Part shown: in pieces, positions 21,836 to 29,655 of the stretch
How the letters are laid out: the number at the start of each line of letters is the position of its first letter
Position numbering within the stretch: the first letter of the stretch is position 1
Source: Breoghania sp037026715
GTDB taxonomy: Bacteria > Pseudomonadota > Alphaproteobacteria > Rhizobiales > Stappiaceae
DNA: 64,000 bases
Direction of reading: 5' to 3'
Assembly (NCBI RefSeq): GCF_037026715.1
Contig: NZ_JBANCG010000006.1
Location: 1-64,000, forward strand
Notes under the pieces: generated by a model
Told to the model about the DNA's origin: nothing
Databases searched by the model: none
Seen by the model: the letters and a program-made list of their open reading frames with translations, nothing else
Program-made: the position numbers and the translations under genes

Positions 21836-23947
21836 ATGACCGCACCCGCTTCCACGATCCCCCAGCGCGCCGCGCTCTATCTCCGCGTCTCGACGGCCCG
21901 GCAGGCCGAGCATGATGTCTCCATTCCCGACCAGAAGCGGCAGGGCGAAGCCTATTGCGCCTCACGCGGCTATCAGCTTGTCGAGACCTTCGTGGAGCCG
22001 GGCGCATCGGCGACCAATGACCGACGCCCGGAGTTCCAGCGCATGATCGAGGCGGGTACGTCCAAACCCGCGCCCTTCGATATCGTTGTCGTCCATTCGT
22101 TCAGCCGCTTCTTCCGCGATCACTTCGAGCTTGAGTTCTATGTCAGGAAGCTGGCGAAGAACGGCGTGAAGCTCGTCTCCATCACGCAGGAAATGGGCGA
22201 CGATCCCATGCACGTCATGATGCGGCAGATCATGGCCTTGTTCGACGAATACCAGTCGAAGGAAAACGCCAAGCATGTGATGCGGGCCTTGAAGGAGAAC
22301 GCCCGCCAAGGCTTCTGGAACGGCTCGCTTCCCCCTATCGGCTACCGCGTGGTCGCCGCCGAGCAGCGCGGAGCCAAGACCAAGAAGAAGCTGGAGATCG
22401 ACCCGCTCCACGCCGACACCGTGCGGCTGATCTACCGCCTCGCCTTGGAAGGCGACGGCACCACCGGCCAGATGGGCGTCAAGAACATCGTCTCCTATCT
22501 CAACAAGCGCCGCATCTTCACCCGCGACGGCGGACGCTGGGGCATCGGTCAGGTGCACCGCATTCTCACCCGCCGCACCTATATGGGCGAGCATGAGTTC
22601 AACAAGCGGACCAAGACCAAGGAACTGAAACCCGTCAGCGAGATCGTGACGGTTCCGGTCCCGCCGATCATCGACACGGAGACGTTCAACGCCGTGCAGG
22701 CCCGCCTCAAGGCGCGCAATCCCAAGGTCATGCCCGCCCGCGTCATCAGCGGCCCGACCATGCTGACCGGGCTTATCCATTGCGCCAGATGCGGCGGGGC
22801 CATGACCATCCGCACCGGCAAGGGCGGGCGCTATCGTTACTATGCCTGCTCCATGAGGGCGCGGCAGGGGCCGACCGCCTGCACCGGCATGGCCGTGCCG
22901 ATGGAGAAGCTGGACGATCTGGTCGCCGATCATCTTGAGCAGCAGCTTCTCCAGCCCGAACGGCTGGAAACCATCCTCGCCAGCGTGCTCGACCGGCGGC
23001 AGGAGCAGTCCGAGCGCCGCCGCGAACATATCGCCGAACTCAACAAGCGCGCCGCCGAATCGGAATTGCGCCTCAAGCGTCTTTACGACGCCATAGAGGC
23101 AGGCGTGGCCGACATCGACGATCCGGCCCTGAAAGACCGCATCGACGGCCTCAAGGCCATCCGGGATCAGGCGAAGGTCGATTCCGACCGGGCGCAGGCC
23201 ATGCTCGACAACTCTGGCTCCAAGGCCGTCACCCCGCAGATGGTTCGGGCTTTCGCCAGCACCGCCCGCCAGCGCATCCGTCTCGAAGGCGGCGGCTACC
23301 GCCGCGACCACCTGCGCGCGCTCGCGCAGCGCGTCGAGGTCGCCGAGGGCGAGGTTCGTATCATGGGATCGAAGTCCCGGCTGCTACAGGCGCTTACCGG
23401 GAAAAATAGCGTAAATTCAGTGCCCACTCAGGGACTGAAGTGGCGGAGAGAGAGGGATTCGAACCCTCGAGACGGTTGCCCGCCTACACGCGTTCCAGGC
23501 GTGCGCCTTCGACCACTCGGCCACCTCTCCATTCGCAGGCCGTATCCGCCAGTTCGGCGGAGACAGGTCGCACAACGCATAAAGCAGGATTTGCTGCGCC
23601 GGAACCAGTGCCCACGGGAGGCGCAATATAGCGATCGCTGGCTCAAGCGCAAGGGCCTGTCGGACGGGATTTGTGCATTATCCGCAAGGGGCTATTTCGC
23701 CATCCCGGCTCATGATCGCCAACCCGTGCGCAAGCCTGGCCGCACCGGCCATTGTCGGGCCGGAAGGAAGGGACTATTTCAGGAGCGTGGCGCGGGCTTC
23801 AGGTGGCCCTCGCCAGGGCCGGTCAAAGCCGCCGGTCCCGCAGGCGGCGCATGGTCGCAGACAATTGGAGCAGTCGATGCTGTCGTTCTTTTCACGTCTT
23901 GGCGGGATCCTTCTGGTGGCCGTCGCTCTCGTCACAGCGGTGATTGA
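21836..23947 (+). CDS. Large serine recombinase (site-specific integrase)
   Basis: A 703-residue frame starting at the ATG after AGAAGGAG. The resolvase domain is clear: AALYLRVSTARQAEHDVSIP with the nucleophilic Ser in RVSTARQ, and VVVHSFSRFFRD. The recombinase domain (GYRVV, GIGQVHRILTRRTYMGEHEF) and zinc-ribbon (LIHCARCGGAMTI, YYACSMRARQG) follow, then a coiled coil. At about 23441 the frame enters the tRNA-Ser gene in antisense (KWRRERDSNPRDG and so on). From there to the stop at 23947 the protein is encoded by host DNA, so its last ~170 residues depend on the insertion site. In the excised element a different stop would be used. The native end is not visible here. Confidence 0.88.
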   Translation: MTAPASTIPQRAALYLRVSTARQAEHDVSIPDQKRQGEAYCASRGYQLVETFVEPGASATNDRRPEFQRMIEAGTSKPAPFDIVVVHSFSRFFRDHFELEFYVRKLAKNGVKLVSITQEMGDDPMHVMMRQIMALFDEYQSKENAKHVMRALKENARQGFWNGSLPPIGYRVVAAEQRGAKTKKKLEIDPLHADTVRLIYRLALEGDGTTGQMGVKNIVSYLNKRRIFTRDGGRWGIGQVHRILTRRTYMGEHEFNKRTKTKELKPVSEIVTVPVPPIIDTETFNAVQARLKARNPKVMPARVISGPTMLTGLIHCARCGGAMTIRTGKGGRYRYYACSMRARQGPTACTGMAVPMEKLDDLVADHLEQQLLQPERLETILASVLDRRQEQSERRREHIAELNKRAAESELRLKRLYDAIEAGVADIDDPALKDRIDGLKAIRDQAKVDSDRAQAMLDNSGSKAVTPQMVRAFASTARQRIRLEGGGYRRDHLRALAQRVEVAEGEVRIMGSKSRLLQALTGKNSVNSVPTQGLKWRRERDSNPRDGCPPTRVPGVRLRPLGHLSIRRPYPPVRRRQVAQRIKQDLLRRNQCPREAQYSDRWLKRKGLSDGICALSARGYFAIPAHDRQPVRKPGRTGHCRAGRKGLFQERGAGFRWPSPGPVKAAGPAGGAWSQTIGAVDAVVLFTSWRDPSGGRRSRHSGD
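23441..23446. other. Candidate attR core at the tRNA-Ser 3' end
   Basis: TGGCGG here is the complement of the last six tRNA bases (CCGCCA). The element's recombinase gene runs directly into this point, which marks the right junction. The exact crossover cannot be read from this sequence. Confidence 0.45.
23441..23530 (-). tRNA. tRNA-Ser (GGA anticodon)
   Basis: The minus strand reads GGAGAGGTGGCCGAGTGGTC and ends CTCTCTCCGCCA. It is 90 nt with a long variable arm, as in class II Ser tRNAs. The anticodon loop CTGGAAC gives GGA. The acceptor arm GGAGAGG / CTCTCC pairs, CCA is encoded, and the T loop reads GGTTCGAATCC. Its 3' end abuts the mobile element, which used it as the integration target while leaving it intact. 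Confidence 0.96.
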
Positions 23948-24191
23948 TGGAACGAAGTCGATCGCCGCCTCGCATCTGGTCGCCACGCCGCTCGGCGCGC
24001 ACTGGATGGAGTTCTTTCCCGAATCGTTGAACGCGGCAGAAGCGAATATTCGGCATAATGTGGCCCCCTGGCTCTGGGACCCGGTCATGCTGTGGGTACT
24101 CATGCTGCCGACCTGGGTCGTTGCCGGAGCACTCGGGGCCTTTTTCGTGTGGCTCGGGACGCGCCGCCGCCGGACATTCGGCTTGGCCTAG
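23877..24191 (+). CDS. Small membrane protein of unknown function
   Basis: A 104-residue predicted inner-membrane protein with two transmembrane segments: an N-terminal one (LGGILLVAVALVTAVI) and a C-terminal one (MLWVLMLPTWVVAGALGAFF) ending in basic RRRRTFGLA. The ATG at 23877 follows GGAG at 7 nt. It overlaps the last 71 nt of the recombinase read-through frame in another frame. It precedes msrA; a joint role is not evident. Confidence 0.7.
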   Translation: MLSFFSRLGGILLVAVALVTAVIDGTKSIAASHLVATPLGAHWMEFFPESLNAAEANIRHNVAPWLWDPVMLWVLMLPTWVVAGALGAFFVWLGTRRRRTFGLA

Positions 24192-24329
24192 GTGTTCGCT
24201 TCCCCTCGGTGACGAAGTTGCCCTGGTGTGGGATCCCCTCATGGGGGACGCTAGCAATGGGATCTGTTCGCCTGAAGCTGGGCCCAAGTTCGAGCCTGGC
24301 CCAGTGCCGCAAACCGCAAGGAGCCGAAA

Positions 24330-24986
24330 ATGAGCCTGTTCGATCTTCTCGGCAGAAAGACCCGCCTGCCGGCCCCGCATGAAGCTCTGCCCGGCCGTGA
24401 GCTGCCGATACCGACGGCCGCCAGTCATTTCGTGAACGGTCGCCCTCTTGCCGGGCCTTATCCGGACGGCACCGTCGGCCTGCTCGTCGGAATGGGGTGC
24501 TTCTGGGGGGCAGAGCGGATCTTCTGGCAGCTTGACGGCGTGTGGGTGACCGCGGTCGGTTATGCCGGCGGCCGGACGCCCAATCCGACCTATGAGGAAG
24601 TGTGCTCCGGCGGAACCGGACATGCGGAGGTCGTCAAGGTGGTGTTCGATCCCGCACGGCTTTCTCTCGATGCAGTGCTCACCCATTTCTGGGAGAGCCA
24701 CGATCCCACGCAAGGCATGCGACAGGGCAACGATATTGGAACGCAGTATCGCTCGGCGCTGTTTCTGCCGGATGCGGAAAGCCTGGAAGCGGCGCGGGCC
24801 TCTGCCGCCGCCTATCAGTCGGCACTCCATGCCGCGGGTCTGGGCGAGATCACCACCGAGATCGCCAGCATGCCCGAATTCTATTTCGCCGAAGACTATC
24901 ACCAGCAATATCTGGCCAAGAACCCGAACGGCTATTGCGGGATCGGAGGGACGGGCGTCAGCTGTCCCGTGGGGCTCGGCGCCTAG
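24330..24986 (+). CDS. msrA: Peptide methionine sulfoxide reductase MsrA
   Basis: A 218-residue MsrA, which repairs methionine-S-sulfoxide in proteins. The catalytic motif GCFWGAER is at about residues 56-63 with the nucleophilic Cys. Other family blocks are YAGGRTPNPTYEEVCSGGTG and GHAEVVKVVFDP. Further Cys residues in CGIGGTGVSC near the C-terminus can serve as resolving cysteines. The ATG follows AAGGAG. The N-terminal ~45 residues are a family-specific extension. Confidence 0.95.
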   Translation: MSLFDLLGRKTRLPAPHEALPGRELPIPTAASHFVNGRPLAGPYPDGTVGLLVGMGCFWGAERIFWQLDGVWVTAVGYAGGRTPNPTYEEVCSGGTGHAEVVKVVFDPARLSLDAVLTHFWESHDPTQGMRQGNDIGTQYRSALFLPDAESLEAARASAAAYQSALHAAGLGEITTEIASMPEFYFAEDYHQQYLAKNPNGYCGIGGTGVSCPVGLGA

Positions 24987-25089
24987 CGCAATTGCGCGGT
25001 GGATCTGCTCAGTGTGATGGTCGGGAAATTGGACGGGTGCCCGACTGCGGATGCCGACTGGGGATGCCGGTTTCGCCCAAGCCTTTGCG

Positions 25090-25129
25090 AAAAAGGCGCC
25101 GCCGCCCCGGTTTCGTTCGGGGCGACGGC
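25090..25129 (-). terminator. Terminator of the TRAP binding-protein gene
   Basis: The stem pairs GCCGCCGCCCCG (25098-25109) with CGGGGCGACGGC (25118-25129) with one mismatch, and on the minus strand is followed by CGCCTTTTT. It lies 45 nt past the stop. Confidence 0.65.
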
Positions 25130-25173
25130 GATGATATCGGCGAGTGCCTGCGATCAGACAGGCCGGACCGGCG

Positions 25174-26343
25174 TCACTGCTGTTGCTGCAGGCCGTGATC
25201 GCGCATCTGAAGCGCTGCCAGTTCGGCCGAATGGGAGTAGTCGACCGCCTTCGCGCGGTAGGCGCTGAAGGAGGCGTAGACCTCCTTGGCAAGCGGGCTC
25301 GCCGAGGCGATGTCGTTCAGCACCTTCTCCGATTCGACCGCCAGCGCGCTGACGATTTCGGGCGAGAAGGTACGCAGCTTCACGTCCGGCTTGTCGAGCA
25401 GCGGACGGAAGCTTTCCGCATTGTGGAATGTGAAGTCGGCAAGCGCCTCCATCGACGAGGCCATCGCCGCGCGCTTGACGATTTCCCTCAGATCATCGGG
25501 CAGCGCATCAAGCGCGGACTTGTTGACCATCAGCTCAAGGGCCGGTCCGATCTCGTGGAAGGCGGGCATGTAGTAGTAGTGGGCGACCTTGTAGAGCCCG
25601 AACGCCAGGTCGTTCCACGGTCCGACCCACTCCGCGGCATCGATCGTCCCGGCCTGAAGGGCGGAGAAGATCTCGCCCGGCGGCAGCAGCACGACATTGA
25701 CGCCGAGCCGCCGCATCACGGTTCCGCCGAGCCCGGCGATGCGCATCTTCAGGCCCTTGAAATCATCGAGCGTATTGATTTCCTTGGCGAACCAGCCGCC
25801 GGCCTGCGGCCCGGACGAACCCGCCAGGAAGGGGACGACGCCGAATGGCTCGTAGGCCTGGTTCCAGAGTTCCTGGCCGCCGCCGAAATAGAGCCAGCCG
25901 GCGTGCTCCGCGGCAGTGAGGCCGAAGGGAACGCCGGTGAAGAAATGAAAGGCCTGGTCCTTGCCCTGCCAGTAGTACGGGGTGGCGTGCCCGCATTCGG
26001 CGGCGCCCGATGCCACCGCATCGAAGACCTCGAACGGAGGCACCAACTCTCCGGCGCCGAACAGCTGCACCGTCAGCCGGCCGCCGGACATTGCGGTGAT
26101 CATGTCGGCCAACCGCTGGGCGTTCATCCCCGGTCCGGGCGATCCTTTCGGCCAGCTCGTCGCCATTTTCCAGGCGATCTGGGTCTGGGCGCGTGCCACG
26201 GCCGGTGCGGCGAGTACGGCCGCCGCACCGCCGCCGACACCGGCGATCAACGAGCGCCGGCTGACCCCTTGCGATCCCCTCCCGGTCGGCGATTGCCCGG
26301 CCTTGCGCGTGCGATTGGTTTCGTCCCGTCTGTCATCGGTCAT
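25174..26343 (-). CDS. TRAP transporter solute-binding protein (DctP type)
   Basis: A 389-residue periplasmic binding protein. The Tat signal SRRSLIAGVGGGAAAV is followed by a mature domain of the DctP family (WKMATSWPKGSPGPGMNAQR, SGGRLTVQLFGAGELVP, EVFDAVASGAAECGH). The blocks GWFAKEINTLDDFKGLKMRI and DAAEWVGPWNDLAFGLYK match the 2-oxo-acid or lactate-type TRAP proteins. The ATG at 26343 has AAGGA about 7 nt upstream. No DctQ/DctM membrane genes flank it, so it appears to be an orphan that uses another membrane pair. Confidence 0.9.
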   Translation of the reverse strand: MTDDRRDETNRTRKAGQSPTGRGSQGVSRRSLIAGVGGGAAAVLAAPAVARAQTQIAWKMATSWPKGSPGPGMNAQRLADMITAMSGGRLTVQLFGAGELVPPFEVFDAVASGAAECGHATPYYWQGKDQAFHFFTGVPFGLTAAEHAGWLYFGGGQELWNQAYEPFGVVPFLAGSSGPQAGGWFAKEINTLDDFKGLKMRIAGLGGTVMRRLGVNVVLLPPGEIFSALQAGTIDAAEWVGPWNDLAFGLYKVAHYYYMPAFHEIGPALELMVNKSALDALPDDLREIVKRAAMASSMEALADFTFHNAESFRPLLDKPDVKLRTFSPEIVSALAVESEKVLNDIASASPLAKEVYASFSAYRAKAVDYSHSAELAALQMRDHGLQQQQ

Positions 26344-26696
26344 TGAAATGTCCTTGTAGAGCAACCGTGCCGCAGCTTCCTCCTGCTTCGCGCGCCTGAG
26401 CCTGCAAAACCTCCCTGACGCAGCGAAGGGCTAGCAGAATTCGCTTTCCGCCGGTCCGTGTCAACTGCTCCGACAGCGCAATTCTCTTTCGGGAACAGTC
26501 TTTTGCGGTTTTCTCCACCGGCGTGAGTGGCGCCTATGCCGTGTCATCGCGGGAACGGAAACGCGGCATATTCTCTTGTCATTTGACGTAAATGCCTGCG
26601 AAAAAATGCCGAATTTCAGTAATTACCATTAGTATAAATTTAAATATCCCTAGGTAAGAAATGCCTATTGCGCACATTGCGGGGAGGGCGTTTGCC
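26344..26696. promoter_or_regulatory. Divergent intergenic region
   Basis: About 350 nt between divergent genes with no supported ORF. The stretch around 26575-26660 is strongly A/T-rich (TTAGTATAAATTTAAATATC near 26630-26650) and probably holds the promoter of the membrane protein-chemoreceptor pair. Confidence 0.4.
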
Positions 26697-27011
26697 GTGA
26701 GCATCCGTGACTGGACTTTCTTTATGACTTTCGCCGGTCTGGTCGCGGTCGCAATCGTCGTGATCGGTCTGCAGCCGAAATCCGGCGATCGGGTTGCGGT
26801 CATTGTCGGTCCGTGGCAACCGCCCTCGACCGCGATGCAGGTCGTGGCGGCCGCGCAGGGGCGCTTCGTGCGCTCCGGCTTCGCCGACTGGGTCGTTGTC
26901 GCCTCCTCCTCGCACCGGGATTTCGTGAGCCGCCTCTATTCTGCCGGAGCGTGGATCGTGGTCGATCCCGCGGCTGCGGGGGGCTGCCTTGTTGATGGGA
27001 GAGCCTTTTGA
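26697..27011 (+). CDS. Small membrane-anchored protein upstream of chemoreceptor
   Basis: A 104-residue protein. I start it at GTG 26697 because GGGAGGG is about 6-7 nt upstream; an ATG at 26661 also is in frame. The N-terminal hydrophobic segment (MTFAGLVAVAIVVIGL) anchors it. The rest (GDRVAVIVGPWQPPSTAMQV, DWVVVASSSHRDFVSRLYSA) resembles no family I can name. It overlaps the chemoreceptor start (TGATG), so the two are likely co-translated and may work together. Confidence 0.65.
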   Translation: MSIRDWTFFMTFAGLVAVAIVVIGLQPKSGDRVAVIVGPWQPPSTAMQVVAAAQGRFVRSGFADWVVVASSSHRDFVSRLYSAGAWIVVDPAAAGGCLVDGRAF

Positions 27012-28507
27012 TGTCCGAGAACGTGCAGCCCGATATTCGGCTGAATTCGCTCCATGCCTTGCGGCTGCAATTCGCGCGGGCCTTCGTGGGTGTGATCTGG
27101 TGCAACGTCGTGCTTGTGATCGCCGTCGCCCTCTACCACGACGGGGGCCCGGATCTGGCGATCTCGATCATGGCGATTTTCCTGGCCGTGGCCGCGACAC
27201 TTGCATGGTTGCGCGATGCCACCAGCGTGATGACGCGGCTGGTATCGGCCGTCTCCATGGCGGCCATGGTCAGCCTTCTGGTTTTCGCTCTCGCCGGCAC
27301 GAATGACGGCTCGTCCTTCCAGATCGACGCCCACATGTATTTCTTCGCCGTCATGGCGATGCTGGCCGGCTGGGTGGACTGGCGGGCGCTCGTCGCCTAC
27401 GCGGCCATTGTCGCCGTCCATCACCTCACGCTGAACTTCCTGTTTCCATACGCGGTGTTTCCCAACGGCGGCGATTTCCTGCGGGTGGTTGTCCATGCGT
27501 CGGTCGTTATCGTCGAGCTTGCGGTTCTGGTGTGGCTCGTGAACCGGCTGTCCCGCGCCTTTGCCGCGTCCCGCCGGGCGGTCGATGAGTCCAGCGATGC
27601 GCGCGCGCAATCCGCCGGCCTTCTCCAGGCAGAGGAACAGCGCGGGGCGATGGAACGCGAGAAACAGGCCACGGTGGCCTCCCGCATCTCCGATTTCCGT
27701 GGAGAAATCCGGCAGCGGCTTGAGGCGATCCTGACGACGACCAGCACCATGAGCGGCACGGCCGACACGCTGTCCGGCGTTGCTGACAACACGACCGGGC
27801 GCGTTACCGACACGGTCACGGTGTCCGGGCAGGCCTCATCGAACGTCCAGACGGTCGCAAGCGCGGCTGAGGAACTGTCAGCGTCCATCGGCGAGATCCG
27901 CCGGCGGATCGAACAGACCACCCGCGTCGTCGCCAAGGCGACGGAGAGCGCGCGCACGTCGAACGAGAAGGTCGAGGGGCTGGCCGCCGCATCGAGCAAG
28001 ATCGGCGAGGTTGTCGGTCTGATCCAGGCCATCGCGGAGCAAACCAATCTGCTGGCGCTCAACGCGACCATCGAGGCAGCTCGCGCGGGCGAGGCCGGAC
28101 GCGGGTTCGCGGTCGTTGCGGCGGAGGTGAAGGAGCTGGCGACGCAGACCTCGAAGGCGACGGAGGAAATCGGCTCCCAGATCGCAGCGATTCAGGAATC
28201 GACGGTCGACGCGGTCAGATCGATCGGTTCCATCAGCGAAACAATGGAAGAGGTCAACAACTACACCGCGTCCATCGCTGCGGCCATGGATCAGCAAGGT
28301 GCGGCCACGGACGAGATCTCGCACAACATTGCGGAGGCCGCGGACGGCACGCGGCATGTGGTGGAGACGATATCAGGTCTCCAAACCGATGTGGGGGCGA
28401 CCACGCGTTCGGCTGCCGACGTCAAGGAAGCCGCGCTCGATGTGGCAAACCAGGCAACGGCGCTCAACGAGGCTGTAGAGGCCTTCTTGAGAGATGTGGC
28501 TGCGTAA
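27011..28507 (+). CDS. Methyl-accepting chemotaxis protein with polytopic membrane sensor
   Basis: A 498-residue chemoreceptor. The C-terminal signalling domain has the invariant hairpin tip (AEQTNLLALNATIEAARAGE, GRGFAVVAAEVKELA). The N-terminal ~180 residues are not periplasmic-loop type. They form about six membrane helices with His and aromatic residues inside them (FQIDAHMYFFAVMAMLAGW, VAVHHLTLNFLFPY and VVVHASVVIVELAVLVWL). Such a domain may sense a ligand or metal in the membrane. It overlaps the preceding small gene by the TGATG. No histidine-kinase partner is near. Confidence 0.9.
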   Translation: MSENVQPDIRLNSLHALRLQFARAFVGVIWCNVVLVIAVALYHDGGPDLAISIMAIFLAVAATLAWLRDATSVMTRLVSAVSMAAMVSLLVFALAGTNDGSSFQIDAHMYFFAVMAMLAGWVDWRALVAYAAIVAVHHLTLNFLFPYAVFPNGGDFLRVVVHASVVIVELAVLVWLVNRLSRAFAASRRAVDESSDARAQSAGLLQAEEQRGAMEREKQATVASRISDFRGEIRQRLEAILTTTSTMSGTADTLSGVADNTTGRVTDTVTVSGQASSNVQTVASAAEELSASIGEIRRRIEQTTRVVAKATESARTSNEKVEGLAAASSKIGEVVGLIQAIAEQTNLLALNATIEAARAGEAGRGFAVVAAEVKELATQTSKATEEIGSQIAAIQESTVDAVRSIGSISETMEEVNNYTASIAAAMDQQGAATDEISHNIAEAADGTRHVVETISGLQTDVGATTRSAADVKEAALDVANQATALNEAVEAFLRDVAA

Positions 28508-28643
28508 GGTCATGTTGCCCGACGCCCGGCGGGATGCCGGGTGCCGGCGTCACTGAACGACGCTTGTCATCGTACCGGCGCTCCCGGTCTCGATGTCCCG
28601 GCAGGGTGCGTATTCCATTTTCACGTCCTATATGAGGACAATG

Positions 28644-29618
28644 ATGGAACCGCAGCGCCTCAGCCCGACCGTTCGCAGGCGGCACAAGCTTCTCAATATC
28701 GCGCACACCTGGCTGCTTGCCGGGGGCAGCCTGATGCTGCTGGCCGTGTGCGCATGGGCCCTTGCGGGGCTGGAGGGCGTCGTGTGGGTCACGATCGGCG
28801 GCGGGCTTTCGCTTTATTTCGCCTCACGCGTCTCGCCTCGGCTGGTGCTGAAACTCTATCGCGCCCGCCGCCTGCCGGACCACGTGTTCCCTGAAGGACA
28901 TGACATCATTCGCGAGCTTTCGGCGCGTGCGGATCTTCCGTCCGTTCCCGAGCTTTATTTCGTTCCGAGCAGGATGCTCAATGCCTTCACCGTCGGCGGG
29001 CGCGACGACGCGGTGATCTGCGTGACAGACGGATTGCTGCGTCAGCTTTCCTTGCGCGAATTCGCCGGCGTGATGGCGCATGAGCTTAGCCATGTCGCCA
29101 ACGGCGATGTGCGTGTCATGGCGCTGGCCGACATCGTCTCGCGCATGACGAGCTCGATGTCGCTGATCGGTCTGTTCATGCTGCTCTTCAACCTTCCGAT
29201 GCTGGTCGCCAACGGCGTCGGGGTGCCGTGGCTCGGCATCCTGCTGCTTCTGGCCGCTCCGACGGTCGGCGGCCTGCTGCAGCTCGCCCTGTCACGCACG
29301 CGCGAATACGATGCCGATCTGGATGCGGTCGCACTGACCGGCGATCCGGAAGGGCTCGCGGCGGCGCTGGTGAAGCTGGAGCAGATACAGGGGCGCATGT
29401 GGGAGGCGATGGCCCTGCCGGGCTCCAGGATCCCGGAGCCATCGCTCTTGCGCACGCACCCGACGACCGAGGAGCGCGTGCGCCGCATCATGGAACTGGT
29501 GCCGCGCGCAAGCGGCCGCGACCGGTATCCAGACGCGCGGCCGAAGGTCGGACGTTCCCTGGTGCCCGCGGTGGGGCGGCCGCGCATGCGGGTGCGCGGC
29601 CTCGGCCATTGGTATTGA
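28644..29618 (+). CDS. htpX: HtpX-like M48 zinc metalloprotease
   Basis: A 324-residue membrane protease of the HtpX family that degrades misfolded membrane proteins. The zinc motif MAHELSHVANGD (HExxH) is followed by a third ligand Glu in SRTREYDADLDA. Two N-terminal membrane helices (TWLLAGGSLMLLAVCAWAL, GVVWVTIGGGLSLYF) and later hydrophobic segments fit. GAGGA lies 5 nt before the ATG at 28644; the ATG at 28641 is less well spaced. The C-terminus ends in a basic, Pro-rich tail beyond the usual family length. Confidence 0.9.
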   Translation: MEPQRLSPTVRRRHKLLNIAHTWLLAGGSLMLLAVCAWALAGLEGVVWVTIGGGLSLYFASRVSPRLVLKLYRARRLPDHVFPEGHDIIRELSARADLPSVPELYFVPSRMLNAFTVGGRDDAVICVTDGLLRQLSLREFAGVMAHELSHVANGDVRVMALADIVSRMTSSMSLIGLFMLLFNLPMLVANGVGVPWLGILLLLAAPTVGGLLQLALSRTREYDADLDAVALTGDPEGLAAALVKLEQIQGRMWEAMALPGSRIPEPSLLRTHPTTEERVRRIMELVPRASGRDRYPDARPKVGRSLVPAVGRPRMRVRGLGHWY

Positions 29619-29655
29619 GGCGCCGCTTCGGAGGCGGCGACGCCCGCGATGTGCG

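Noticed and set aside
20642..23947. Treating the element as a prophage
   Set aside because: No capsid, tail, terminase or lysis genes are present; the genes are those of mobilisation.
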